Source: Comamonas testosteroni
GTDB taxonomy: Bacteria > Pseudomonadota > Gammaproteobacteria > Burkholderiales > Burkholderiaceae_C
Assembly: GCF_003569915.1 (NCBI RefSeq)
Contig: NZ_KZ984443.1
Span: 171,963 to 235,962 of the forward strand
Direction: 5' to 3'
Length of the DNA: 64,000 nucleotides
In this document: piece after piece, positions 16,648-25,261 of the stretch
How positions within the stretch are numbered: position 1 is the stretch's first letter
Layout of the letters: each line of letters opens with the position of its first letter
Translations under genes and position numbers: made by a program
Notes under the pieces: generated by a model
Databases searched by the model: none
Told to the model about the DNA's origin: nothing
Seen by the model: only the letters and a program-made list of their open reading frames with translations

Positions 16648-16722
16648 GAATTATTCCTTTTAGGAAAAGCTGGGTGCGAGATCGACTCCAGCCTTCTGAT
16701 TTATCTATTTAGTAAGTGCCGC

Positions 16723-16848
16723 TAAAAACCGGCACATTCCAACCCAGAGACACCGAGCAAGAGCCGCCTCGTGGCGATGGTGTCGTCCCCCTCCCGCATT
16801 GCGAAGCAAAGCGAGAGAGGGGGAAGGCGCGTCAGCGCCTCAGGGGGT
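16723..16848 (-). repeat. Dispersed gene-end repeat family 1, copy D
   Basis: Read on the minus strand it starts CCCCCTGAGGCGCT two bases after the nrdA stop codon and ends GTGCCGGTTTTTA, the same ends as copy A. It contains a second internal hairpin (CTCTCGCTTTGC region) like copy B. It sits between nrdA and nrdB. Confidence 0.8.
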
Positions 16849-16850
16849 GT

Positions 16851-19754
16851 TTACTGACAAGCCTCGCAACCTGGATCATCAATCGCGCAGAACTTGATGT
16901 CTGTAGCTGGAGCCTGTGCACGCGCTGCAGCGGCAGCAGCTTCCAGAGCGCTCATCGCTGGCACTGCTGCGGGCTGGGCGGCTGGAGCGGTAGGCACGGC
17001 GTTCAGCACACGGCTTTGCACAGTGGACTTTTCGATGTTGGTGGCGCTGGTGGTGCGCAGGTAGTACGTGGTCTTCAGGCCACGAACCCAGGCCAGCATA
17101 TAAGTGTCATGCAGCTTCTTGCCGGAGGCGCCTGCCATATAGATGTTCAGGCTCTGGGCCTGGTCAATCCACTTCTGGCGACGCGAGGCGGCTTCCACCA
17201 GCCATTCGGGCGAGACTTCAAACGCAGTGGCGTACAGGTTCTTGACGTCCTGGGGCACGCGGTCAATGGCGCGCAGCGAGCCGTCAAAGTGCTTGAGGTC
17301 CATGACCATCACGTCGTCCCACAGGCCCAGGCGCTTCAAGTCACGCACCAGATACTGGTTGATGACGGTGAATTCACCGGACAGATTGGACTTGACGGAC
17401 AGGTTGCCGAACGAAGGCTCGATCGATGCGTCCACACCCACGATGTTGGAGATGGTGGCAGTCGGAGCGATGGCCACGCAGTTGCTGTTGCGCATGCCGT
17501 CCTTGGCGATCTTGGCGCGCAGAGCATCCCAGTCCAGCTTGGCGGAGCGGTCCACTTCCACATAACCGCCGCGAGCCTTTTCCAGCAGCTTCAGGGTGTC
17601 GGGAGGCAGGATGCCCTGATCCCACAGCGAGCCCTTGAAGGTGGAGTAGGTGCCACGCTCCTTGGACAGCTCGGTCGATGCCCAGTATGCGTAGTAGCAG
17701 ATGGCTTCCATGGATTCGTCAGCGAATTCCACGGCACCCTGGCTGGCATAGGCGGTGCGCATTTCATACAGCGCGTCCTGGAAGCCCATCAGGCCCATGC
17801 CCACAGGGCGGTGGCGCAGATTGGAGTCCTTGGCCTTTTGCACGGCGTAGTAGTTGATGTCGATCACGTTGTCCAGCATGCGCATGGCGGTGGTCACCGT
17901 CTTGCGCAGCTTGTCGTGGTCGATCTTGCCGTCCTTGATGTGCTTGACCAGATTGACCGAGCCCAGGTTGCAGACTGCGGTTTCGGTGTCGCTGGTGTTG
18001 AGCGTGATTTCCGTGCACAGGTTGGACGAGTGCACCACGCCAATGTGCTGCTGGGGTGAGCGGATGTTGCAAGGATCCTTGAAGGTGATCCAGGGGTGGC
18101 CGGTCTCGAACAGCATCGAGAGCATCTTGCGCCACAGATCGGTGGCGGGCAGAGTCTTGTGCAGCTTGAGCTCGCCGCTGGCAGCCTTGGCTTCGTAGGC
18201 CAGGTAGGCCTTTTCGAATTCAGCGCCAAACAGGTCGTGCAGATCGGGCACGTCGGCAGGGCTGAACAGAGTCCACTGGCCCTTTTCCATCACGCGCTTC
18301 ATGAACAGGTCTGGAATCCAGTTGGCCGTGTTCATGTCGTGGGTGCGGCGGCGGTCGTCGCCGGTGTTCTTGCGCAGCTCCAGGAATTCTTCGATGTCCA
18401 GGTGCCAGGATTCCAGATAAGTGCAGACCGCGCCCTTGCGCTTGCCGCCCTGGTTCACGGCCACAGCCGTGTCGTTGACGACCTTCAGGAACGGCACCAC
18501 ACCTTGCGATTCGCCATTAGTGCCCTTGATGCGCGAGCCCAGGGCACGCACGCGGGTCCAGTCATTGCCCAGACCGCCAGCAAACTTGGACAGCAGAGCG
18601 TTTTCCTTGATGGATTCGTAGATACCGTCCAGGTCGTCCGGCACGGTGGTCAGATAGCAGGACGACAGCTGCGAGCGCAGGGTACCGCTATTGAACAGGG
18701 TGGGCGTAGACGACATGAAGTCGAACGAAGACAGCAGCTCGTAGAACTCGATGGCGCGTGCATTGCGGTCATCTTCGTTAAGCGCCAGGCCCATGGCCAC
18801 ACGCATGAAGAAGGACTGAGGCAGCTCGATGCGTGTCTTGCGCACGTGCAGGAAGTAGCGGTCATACAGAGTCTGCAGACCCAGGTAGTCGAACTGTTCG
18901 TCACGCTCGGCCTTCAGCGCCTTGGCCAGACGAGGCAGGTCGTAGTTCAGCAGATCGGGGTTGAGCAGCTCGTTGTCCACGCCCTTTTGCACAAAGCCGG
19001 GGAAGTAGTCGGCGTAGGCGGCCTGCATTTCGGCGGGCTGCACATCGCGGCCCATGACTTCGCGCACGATGGTGTGCAGCAGCAGGCGGGCCGTGACATA
19101 GGTGTAGTCGGGGTCTTTTTCGATCAGCGTACGGGCGGCCAGGATGGAGGCCTTGAACACTTCTTCGATAGGCACACCGTCATACAGATTGCGCAGCGTT
19201 TCAGCCACGATGGGGGCGGACTGGATGTCGGCGTTCAGGTTGCGGCAGGCCGATTCGATCAGCGACTGCAGGCGCTCCTGGTTCAGCGGCACGCGCTGGC
19301 CGTTGTCGGTGACATGCAAGGCGGGCTTGGCGGCGGCTGCAGCGGCAGCGGCGGCTGCGGCCTTCTTTTGTTCGGCGCGTTCCTGATTGCGGGCTTCGCG
19401 GTACAGCACATAGGCGCGGGCCACATCCTGGTGACCGCCACGCATCAGGCCCAGCTCGACCTGGTCCTGAATGTCTTCAATATGGAAGGTGCCGCCTGTG
19501 GGGCGCGAGCGCTGCAGGGCGCGAACCACGCCTTCGGTCAATTCATTGACGGTATCGCGCACGCTGGCGGAAGCCGCTCCCTGTGCGCCGCGCACGGCCA
19601 GAAAAGCCTTGGTCAGCGCCACGGCGATTTTCTGGGGGGCAAAACCCACCACGTCACCGCTGCGGCGGATGACCTGGTAGCTGTCGGACTGGGAGGAAGA
19701 ATTGGCTGCGCTTTCAGGCGCGGCAGAAGACAGTGGGTTCAGCGCTTCTTGCAT
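16851..19754 (-). CDS. nrdA: Ribonucleoside-diphosphate reductase class I alpha subunit, two ATP-cones
   Basis: A 967-residue class I RNR large subunit that reduces NDPs with NrdB. Two N-terminal ATP-cone-like domains are visible: residues about 25-115 (VIRRSGDVVGFAPQKIAVAL) and about 133-220 (VTDNGQRVPLNQERLQSLIE), joined by an 11-residue Ala run. The catalytic core has NLCTEITLNTSDTE with the Cys, Asn and Glu of the active site, AVCNLGSVNL, and the radical-path segment near the end. The C-terminal redox pair is in DPGCEACQ. The start at 19754 is set by GAGGAA five bases upstream. Twin NrdR boxes lie 120-170 bp upstream. Confidence 0.95.
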   Translation of the reverse strand: MQEALNPLSSAAPESAANSSSQSDSYQVIRRSGDVVGFAPQKIAVALTKAFLAVRGAQGAASASVRDTVNELTEGVVRALQRSRPTGGTFHIEDIQDQVELGLMRGGHQDVARAYVLYREARNQERAEQKKAAAAAAAAAAAKPALHVTDNGQRVPLNQERLQSLIESACRNLNADIQSAPIVAETLRNLYDGVPIEEVFKASILAARTLIEKDPDYTYVTARLLLHTIVREVMGRDVQPAEMQAAYADYFPGFVQKGVDNELLNPDLLNYDLPRLAKALKAERDEQFDYLGLQTLYDRYFLHVRKTRIELPQSFFMRVAMGLALNEDDRNARAIEFYELLSSFDFMSSTPTLFNSGTLRSQLSSCYLTTVPDDLDGIYESIKENALLSKFAGGLGNDWTRVRALGSRIKGTNGESQGVVPFLKVVNDTAVAVNQGGKRKGAVCTYLESWHLDIEEFLELRKNTGDDRRRTHDMNTANWIPDLFMKRVMEKGQWTLFSPADVPDLHDLFGAEFEKAYLAYEAKAASGELKLHKTLPATDLWRKMLSMLFETGHPWITFKDPCNIRSPQQHIGVVHSSNLCTEITLNTSDTETAVCNLGSVNLVKHIKDGKIDHDKLRKTVTTAMRMLDNVIDINYYAVQKAKDSNLRHRPVGMGLMGFQDALYEMRTAYASQGAVEFADESMEAICYYAYWASTELSKERGTYSTFKGSLWDQGILPPDTLKLLEKARGGYVEVDRSAKLDWDALRAKIAKDGMRNSNCVAIAPTATISNIVGVDASIEPSFGNLSVKSNLSGEFTVINQYLVRDLKRLGLWDDVMVMDLKHFDGSLRAIDRVPQDVKNLYATAFEVSPEWLVEAASRRQKWIDQAQSLNIYMAGASGKKLHDTYMLAWVRGLKTTYYLRTTSATNIEKSTVQSRVLNAVPTAPAAQPAAVPAMSALEAAAAAARAQAPATDIKFCAIDDPGCEACQ

Positions 19755-19875
19755 AAGTTTCCTCGATTCAATTGTGGATAGGCAGACAAAGGCCTGCACT
19801 CGAAGCAGGCCATCAAACAGACAGTTCAGCGCCGTGGTCTACACATGGTTTGCACAGGGTGTGCACAACTTGTAA

Positions 19876-19922
19876 ACACTAGATATGGGGTCTACGACGC
19901 TTCGAAACACTACCGGTAGTGT
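19876..19922. promoter_or_regulatory. Twin NrdR boxes upstream of nrdA
   Basis: Box 1 at 19876-19891 reads ACACTAGATATGGGGT (minus strand ACCCCATATCTAGTGT). Box 2 at 19907-19922 is the perfect palindrome ACACTACCGGTAGTGT. Both fit the 16-bp NrdR pattern ACAC-W-ATAT-W-GTGT at the ends, and 15 bp separate them, placing the boxes three helical turns apart as is usual for NrdR. They lie upstream of nrdA and should couple the operon to NrdR repression. Confidence 0.8.
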
Positions 19923-20284
19923 ATATCTGTTCAATCTGGGTGACCTGATGAAACTACTGAAGCGGACATTTCAAAGGCCGCTTGACAGACGCAAAATGCG
20001 CTTCAAAGCCACGCCAGACAAGGCACTGCGGCGATTGCAGGACTGGCTCGGGCGCGCCGCTAAATTTGTAAAAATTTTGTGTGTTTGAGCCAAGCGACAT
20101 CCACCCGGAAATGGCGCTTGACAGCACTTTTGTGGCCGCTGGTTGTGATGCGGGTTTACGGGGTGCTCTTGAAAAAATAGCGCCATGCCCTGGTCTTGAA
20201 ATCAACTCAGACACATTTGACCCTGAAACCCGTGTAAGACAGGGGCATGGTGCTTCGCCTTTTGGGAGGGCGAGTCAGCCGGAC
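19923..20284. other. Gap between nrdA promoter region and the ampD 3' end
   Basis: No supported gene. A short basic frame at 19885-20088 overlaps the NrdR boxes and has no ribosome site. A weak TCGCC/GGCGA hairpin occurs near 20252-20275 just beyond the ampD stop. Confidence 0.4.
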
Positions 20285-20884
20285 TTAGACGCAGGGAGGA
20301 AGTTCCCAGCCGCGCGTGTCGCGGGTTGCCTGTAGTTGCCAGGCCAGATGCTTCCAGTCAAATCCGGGGCCTGGGTCTTGCTTACGACCCGGCGCAATAT
20401 GTTCGTGGCCTGCGATATAGCGAATCGCGTACTGCATGCCAATGGACTCGCACAGCTTTTGCAGTGCCTGGTACTGCGCGGGTTCGAACTGCAGGCCTTC
20501 AAGCCCTTCAAGCTCGATGCCGATCGAGTCATCATTGCAGCGATCGCGCCCGCGCCACTGGCTCACGCCGGCGTGCCACGCACGGTCATCACAGCTGACA
20601 AACTGCCAGACGTCGCCCTGGCGGGTGATGAAGAAGTGCGATGAAACTTCCAGCCCGCGAATGCTCTGAAAGTAGGGGTGGGCATCCCAGTCCAGCTGGT
20701 TGGTGAACAGCTGCTGCACTGCACCGGTACCATATTGGCCTGGTGGCAGGCTGATGGAATGGACGACCACGAGGTCAATGGCAGCCCCGTGCGGGCGAGG
20801 TCCAAAGTTGGGGGAAGGTAGTTGCTGTGCGCTTTGTAGCCAGCCGGACTTCCAGATCGGAGGGCGCTCAGTGGTTGTCGCCAT
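20285..20884 (-). CDS. ampD: 1,6-anhydro-MurNAc-L-alanine amidase AmpD
   Basis: A 199-residue cytoplasmic zinc amidase of the Amidase_2 family that cleaves anhydro-muropeptides during wall recycling and so affects AmpR-type induction. Zinc ligands are visible as His42 in VVVHSISLP, and His and Asp in GHEHIAPGRKQDPGPGFDW. DSIGIELEG and SSHFFITRQGDVWQ are family blocks. I start at 20884, where the family N-terminus lies, giving a 17-bp overlap with the end of pilR; the longer frame runs backward through pilR and is not plausible. It is the last gene of the ccsA-like to ampD run. Confidence 0.93.
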   Translation of the reverse strand: MATTTERPPIWKSGWLQSAQQLPSPNFGPRPHGAAIDLVVVHSISLPPGQYGTGAVQQLFTNQLDWDAHPYFQSIRGLEVSSHFFITRQGDVWQFVSCDDRAWHAGVSQWRGRDRCNDDSIGIELEGLEGLQFEPAQYQALQKLCESIGMQYAIRYIAGHEHIAPGRKQDPGPGFDWKHLAWQLQATRDTRGWELPPCV

Positions 20885-22364
20885 TGTGTTTGCCGCTTTC
20901 CGAGGGCAGGTCGATACCCAGTCTCTCAATGCGATAGCGAATCTGGCGCAGGCTGATGCCCAGCCTTGCTGCCGTCGCCGTGCGGTTGAAGCCATTGTCC
21001 TGCAGCGCTTGCACGAGAATGCTGCGCTCCTGATCATCCAGCCAGGCTTGCAGATCCTGCGGCAGCTCGGCCGGTGGAGCCATCTCCGTGAGGGTATTGG
21101 GCGGTGGTGGTGCGGGTGTCAGCGCTGCGATGGAGGCATCGGTCGCCGATACGGTGGTCGCCATGGTTTGTGGCAGGCGTAGTGGCCCTTCATCGCCCAA
21201 AGCAATGGCGCGGTGCAGCACATTTTCCAGCTCGCGCACATTGCCGGGAAGGTGCAACCCGGCAATCTGTGCATGGCTGACCTCGTCCAGCACAGGCGTG
21301 CTCAGGCCGGATTCCTTGGACAGCTTGTTCAGCAGGGCTTGGCACAGATCGGGCAGATCCTCGCGGCGTTCACGCAGTGCGGGCAAATTGATCTCAATCA
21401 CGTTCAAGCGATAGAACAGATCCTGTCGGAACAATCCGGCCTGCACTTGCGCCGCCAGATCGCGGTGCGTGGCACTGACGATGCGCACATCAACAGCTTC
21501 TTCCTGTGTGCTGCCCAGGGAACGAATCTTGCGCTCCTGAATGGCACGCAGCAGCTTGGCCTGCATGGGAAGCGGCAGGTCGCCAATTTCGTCAAGAAAC
21601 AGTGTTCCGCCTTGGGCAGCCTGAAAGTAACCGGGCCTGTCCTGCGTGGCACCGGTATAGGAGCCTTTGCGCGCCCCAAAGAATTCGGCTTCGAGCAGAT
21701 TCTCGGGGATGGCGCCGCAGTTGACGGCGACCAGCGGCCCCTCGGCGCGCTGGCTGCAGGCATGCAGAGCGCGGGCTACGAGTTCCTTGCCCGTGCCAGA
21801 TTCTCCGTTGACCAGCACGGGAGCCATGCCTTTGGCGACCTTGGCAATGCGTTGCTTGACGTTCTGCATGGCGGTGGACTTGCCGACCAGCGCCTGCAAG
21901 GAAGCGTCGCCGCAGGGCAGTTTGTCGTCGATGGCATCTGCAGGACTGGCGGATGTGCCTGGCGAAGGAACGGCACCTATGCCCTGAATGGCCGAAGCCA
22001 CGACCTGACGAAACTGGCGCAGGTCCACTGGTTTGGTCAGATAGTCAAACGCGCCGGTGCGCAGCGCCTCGACGGCGTTCTCGGCCGAGCCATAAGCTGT
22101 CATGACGATGCAGCGCTCAGGCCGGCTCTGCTCGCGCAATTGCACCAGCAATTGCATGCCGCTGCCGTCGGGCAGGCGCATATCGCTGATCATCACGTCG
22201 AAGTGGCGCTGCTGCAATTGCTCCTGGGCTTCCTGCACCGTGCCTGCCGTTTCCACGCGATAGCCTTCCCGCAGCAACGTCAGTTCATAGAGCGTGCGCA
22301 GGTCGGGTTCGTCGTCCACCACCAGAATGCTGGCAGCCGTGGGTGTTGAGGGCATTGAATTCAC
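20868..22364 (-). CDS. pilR: Sigma-54-dependent response regulator PilR
   Basis: A 498-residue NtrC-family regulator. The receiver domain covers residues 12-125 with phospho-acceptor Asp61 (ISDMRLPD). The AAA+ domain includes Walker A GESGTGKE, Walker B GGTLFLDEIGDLP, and the sigma-54 loop GSYTGA in place of the consensus GAFTGA. A Fis-type HTH closes the protein (FNRTATAARLGISLRQIRYRIERLGI). The order Rec-AAA-Fis and its pairing with the six-span kinase next to it identify PilR, activator of type IV pilin genes in Pseudomonas. It starts 5 bp after pilS. The pilin target genes are not in this window. Confidence 0.88.
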   Translation of the reverse strand: MNSMPSTPTAASILVVDDEPDLRTLYELTLLREGYRVETAGTVQEAQEQLQQRHFDVMISDMRLPDGSGMQLLVQLREQSRPERCIVMTAYGSAENAVEALRTGAFDYLTKPVDLRQFRQVVASAIQGIGAVPSPGTSASPADAIDDKLPCGDASLQALVGKSTAMQNVKQRIAKVAKGMAPVLVNGESGTGKELVARALHACSQRAEGPLVAVNCGAIPENLLEAEFFGARKGSYTGATQDRPGYFQAAQGGTLFLDEIGDLPLPMQAKLLRAIQERKIRSLGSTQEEAVDVRIVSATHRDLAAQVQAGLFRQDLFYRLNVIEINLPALRERREDLPDLCQALLNKLSKESGLSTPVLDEVSHAQIAGLHLPGNVRELENVLHRAIALGDEGPLRLPQTMATTVSATDASIAALTPAPPPPNTLTEMAPPAELPQDLQAWLDDQERSILVQALQDNGFNRTATAARLGISLRQIRYRIERLGIDLPSESGKHNGDNH

Positions 22365-22369
22365 GAGGC

Positions 22370-24163
22370 TTACACCATGATCGAATCAAACAGGGAATGG
22401 TTGGGTGCATTGGCAGAGCCGCTGCGCAGACTCACGATAAACGCGTTGCCTTCCACGCCATTGCGTGCCAGTCGCTGATAACCGATGCTGGCGCCGTAGC
22501 GCTGGCAAAGCTCTCGGCAAATGTACAGACCCAGACCGCTGGAGCGGCTCTGTGACGAGAAGAAAGGCTCGAACAGGTGGCGCTGCACGCTGGTTTCCAG
22601 AGGGGCACCGTCGCTCCAGACCATGAACCAGCAGCCTTCGAGCAACGGGGCATCTGTGGCTTGCAGGCCTTCGCTGCCGTGGCCGCTGACAAGTTGCAGG
22701 CTGGACGCATCACTGGCGCTGCTGCGGTGACGCTGGGCATTGTCCAGCAGATTGATCAGCACGCGGCGCAAATGTTCTTCATCAAAGACGATATGTCGGG
22801 CTGGCGCATTGAGCTGCAGCAAAAGTTGGCGAGGTGGCGTGGTCTGGCTTTGCCACTCCTGGCAACTGAGGGCCAGGTGGGCGTCAAGTGACAGCACCTG
22901 GGCCTGATGTGTTCCATCGTGCTGCTGTACACGCGCAATATTGAGGATCTCCTCTGCGATGCGGGCCAGTCGATCGGCGTTCTGGCCCACGATGCGGCAT
23001 AGCTGCTGCTGTGCGGGTTGGCTGGACAGATCTTCGGCCAGCAAGGCGTTGGCTTGGGTGATAGCGGCCAGCGGGTTGCGAATTTCATGTGCCACGGCTG
23101 CAGACATGCGGCCCATGGAGGCGAGCTTCTCGGTGCGCAGCTGAGCTTCCATCTCCCGCAGGTCATGCAGAAACATCACACACAGCGAATGACTGGCCTC
23201 GGCTCCAGGCTCGACATTGAGATAGGGCGCTTCTACTTCCGTCACGCGCGCGCGCACATCAAGACCCGTCGTGCCTCCGTGCACACCACCTTGCAGATGC
23301 AGGGTGACCGATAGCGGGCGGGCGTGGGAGAAGGTGGTTCTGACCACTTCAATCAGCGGGTGCCACCAACTGTGCATCAGCAAAGAAAAGTTTTGGGCAT
23401 GTTGCTCGGGCAGACCGAGCAGGTTCAGTGCGGCAGGGTTGGCCTGCAGCACCTGCAGGCTGGAGTCAACCACCAGAACACCGTCCGACAGATGGCTGCT
23501 GATGACCATTGCATTGACCTGCTCCTGCGTTTGCCTGCGCAACTGGTTGTACAGCGCATCGGCGCGCTCGCGGCGTACACGTTTGGCCAGCTCATGCGTG
23601 AGAAACGCCACGCAGAAGTAGCCCGCGCAGGCAAACGCAGTCTGGTAGTAGGACTGCGCTGCATCACTGAGCCCATGCGAGTACTGCCAGGAGGTGTGGC
23701 CCAACATCAGCAGTGTGACGGCTGCCGTGGTGCCAAAGGCCAGTAGCAGGCCGCCCAGGGCCGATGAAATCAGGATAGGAATGGCCAGCAAGGCCGTGTA
23801 ATTCAAGGAGCCGGTCTGCAAAATCTGCAGCAGGAAGATCACAGCAATATCCACGCCAATGACGGGGAGCCATTGCATGCCAGCTTCCGGAGCCGGCAAG
23901 TGGCGGGCCGCAGCCAGGCGTAGAACGAGAGTCAGCGCTAGGTAGCAGATGCAGGTCAGCCAGACCAGCGGCGAGCTGATGTTTTGGAACTGCAGGTTCA
24001 GCGTCTGTAGCACCAGCAGCGCAACGGCCAGCAACACGCGGCCACTGAGAAAGGCCTGCCACAGGCGCACAAACGGGGCATTGAGACTGGCATCAGCCTG
24101 GCGGCTGATGGCCGATTCCAGCGGAATCAGTGTGTGCTGCCAGGTGGGTGAGGTTTCTGCCAT
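22370..24163 (-). CDS. pilS: Sensor histidine kinase PilS
   Basis: A 597-residue inner-membrane kinase. About six hydrophobic segments lie in residues 40-190, a PAS-like domain follows (residues about 215-330, SDGVLVVDSSLQVLQANPAA), then HisKA with His359 in AAVAHEIRNPLAAI and a HATPase_c domain with N-box RVLINLLDNAQRH and G-box SRSSGLGLYICREL. The domain layout matches PilS, the partner of PilR in type IV pilus control. It lies directly upstream of pilR and 3 bp after the PP0621-like gene, so the set is probably one operon. Confidence 0.88.
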   Translation of the reverse strand: MAETSPTWQHTLIPLESAISRQADASLNAPFVRLWQAFLSGRVLLAVALLVLQTLNLQFQNISSPLVWLTCICYLALTLVLRLAAARHLPAPEAGMQWLPVIGVDIAVIFLLQILQTGSLNYTALLAIPILISSALGGLLLAFGTTAAVTLLMLGHTSWQYSHGLSDAAQSYYQTAFACAGYFCVAFLTHELAKRVRRERADALYNQLRRQTQEQVNAMVISSHLSDGVLVVDSSLQVLQANPAALNLLGLPEQHAQNFSLLMHSWWHPLIEVVRTTFSHARPLSVTLHLQGGVHGGTTGLDVRARVTEVEAPYLNVEPGAEASHSLCVMFLHDLREMEAQLRTEKLASMGRMSAAVAHEIRNPLAAITQANALLAEDLSSQPAQQQLCRIVGQNADRLARIAEEILNIARVQQHDGTHQAQVLSLDAHLALSCQEWQSQTTPPRQLLLQLNAPARHIVFDEEHLRRVLINLLDNAQRHRSSASDASSLQLVSGHGSEGLQATDAPLLEGCWFMVWSDGAPLETSVQRHLFEPFFSSQSRSSGLGLYICRELCQRYGASIGYQRLARNGVEGNAFIVSLRSGSANAPNHSLFDSIMV

Positions 24164-24166
24164 GCG

Positions 24167-24412
24167 TCAGCGGGGCGATGTGGCCTGGCGATGCTCTGTG
24201 CTGCAGAAAAACCGCCCTTGAGCATCGGCGACCGCATCCTTTTGTGGCAGATGCAGGCCGCAATGCACGCACTCCACCATGGCCTGGGGCTTGTTGAGAG
24301 CTGTGGTGCGAGTGGCGGATTGTGCAGCAGAGCTTGCGCCTGAAACGCGGCGCTTGCTGCGCCAGATGCCGATGGCAATCACCACAACCAGCAAAACCAG
24401 CAAATACTTCAT
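24167..24412 (-). CDS. PP0621-family small membrane-anchored protein
   Basis: An 81-residue protein with an N-terminal hydrophobic anchor (MKYLLVLLVVVIAIGIW), a basic stretch, and a compact C-terminal zinc-ribbon-like motif: CVHCGLHLPQKDAV followed by FFCSTEHR, giving CxxC and a later Cys-His. This matches the PP0621 family, of unknown role, usually found beside pilS and ccsA-like genes. Its start overlaps the ccsA-like stop by 4 bp (ATGA). Confidence 0.75.
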   Translation of the reverse strand: MKYLLVLLVVVIAIGIWRSKRRVSGASSAAQSATRTTALNKPQAMVECVHCGLHLPQKDAVADAQGRFFCSTEHRQATSPR

Positions 24413-25215
24413 GGGGTGCGCCCCAGCAGAACTTCCACCACAAAGCGCGAGCCTACATAGGCCAGCAGCAGCAGGGCTGCGCCGATATAGAGCACGCGAA
24501 CCGCACTATGTCCACGCCAGCCAAAGCGCTTGCGGCCAAACAGCAGCACGGCGAAGGTGAGCCAGGACAGCAGCGAAAACACAGATTTGTGGTTCCACAC
24601 CCAGGCGCGGCCATACAGCTGCTCGCCAAACAGCCAGCCAGCGGCCAGTGTGGCCGTCAACAGCAAAAAGCCCGCGCCGACAAAACGGAACGTCAGGCGC
24701 TCCAGCGTCAGCAGCGGCAGGCCTCCGTCATGGTCCGCACCCAGGCGCATCTGGCGCTCGGCATGGCTCATCAGCGCAGCGTGCACCACAGCTGCAGCAA
24801 ACAGGCCATAGGAGGCAATGCCCAGCGCCAGGTGCAGCGGTAGCCAGGCAGAGGCATTCACATGCAGCGGCGTGCCGGGAAAAATCACCGCCAGCAGCAC
24901 GGCAAGACTGCCCATGATGGACAGCGGCCAGCGTGAGCGAAGCTGTGGATAAAGCTGCTGCTCAACCACGTAGACGGTCAGCACCAGCCAGGCGGTGATG
25001 GATAGCGCTGGCGCAAACCCAAAGCGTGCCGTTTCGCCCAGCAGGCCCCAGCCCAACGTCAGTGCATGCAGCGCCCAAGCCAGACCCAGGCAGCGGCGCG
25101 CACCGGTTTCCTGCAATCGTTGTGTTGCAAGAGCGGGCAGGGCGTAGGCAATGGCCGCCGCGATGGCCATCATCCAGCTGACAGGGCTGGCAGCGTTAAG
25201 CGGTTGGGAAAACAT
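24409..25215 (-). CDS. CcsA/HemX-like cytochrome c assembly membrane protein
   Basis: A 268-residue polytopic protein with about eight hydrophobic segments, similar to inner-membrane CcsA/HemX/YpjD proteins. Family features are HVNASAWLPLHLALGIASYGLFAAAVVHA, and a C-terminal RAWVWNHKSVFSLLSWLTFAVLLFGR, with His residues in place to contact heme. The ATG at 25215 has a TATCAT box 7 bases upstream. The gene often neighbours ffh; here a signalling pair separates them. Exact function of this subgroup is unproven. Confidence 0.8.
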   Translation of the reverse strand: MFSQPLNAASPVSWMMAIAAAIAYALPALATQRLQETGARRCLGLAWALHALTLGWGLLGETARFGFAPALSITAWLVLTVYVVEQQLYPQLRSRWPLSIMGSLAVLLAVIFPGTPLHVNASAWLPLHLALGIASYGLFAAAVVHAALMSHAERQMRLGADHDGGLPLLTLERLTFRFVGAGFLLLTATLAAGWLFGEQLYGRAWVWNHKSVFSLLSWLTFAVLLFGRKRFGWRGHSAVRVLYIGAALLLLAYVGSRFVVEVLLGRTP

Positions 25216-25222
25216 GTATTCA

Positions 25223-25228
25223 ATGATA
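25223..25228 (-). promoter_or_regulatory. -10 box of the ccsA-like gene, leaderless layout
   Basis: On the minus strand TATCAT ends 7 bases before the ATG at 25215. It lies inside the gap after the GGDEF gene, whose stop is at 25262. Inference from spacing. Confidence 0.4.
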
Positions 25229-25261
25229 GTGCTGCCCGGTGCCACTCGCCTTTTGTCAATG

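Noticed and set aside
19885..20088. 67-codon basic frame upstream of nrdA
   Set aside because: It overlaps the NrdR boxes, has no ribosome site and no recognisable content.
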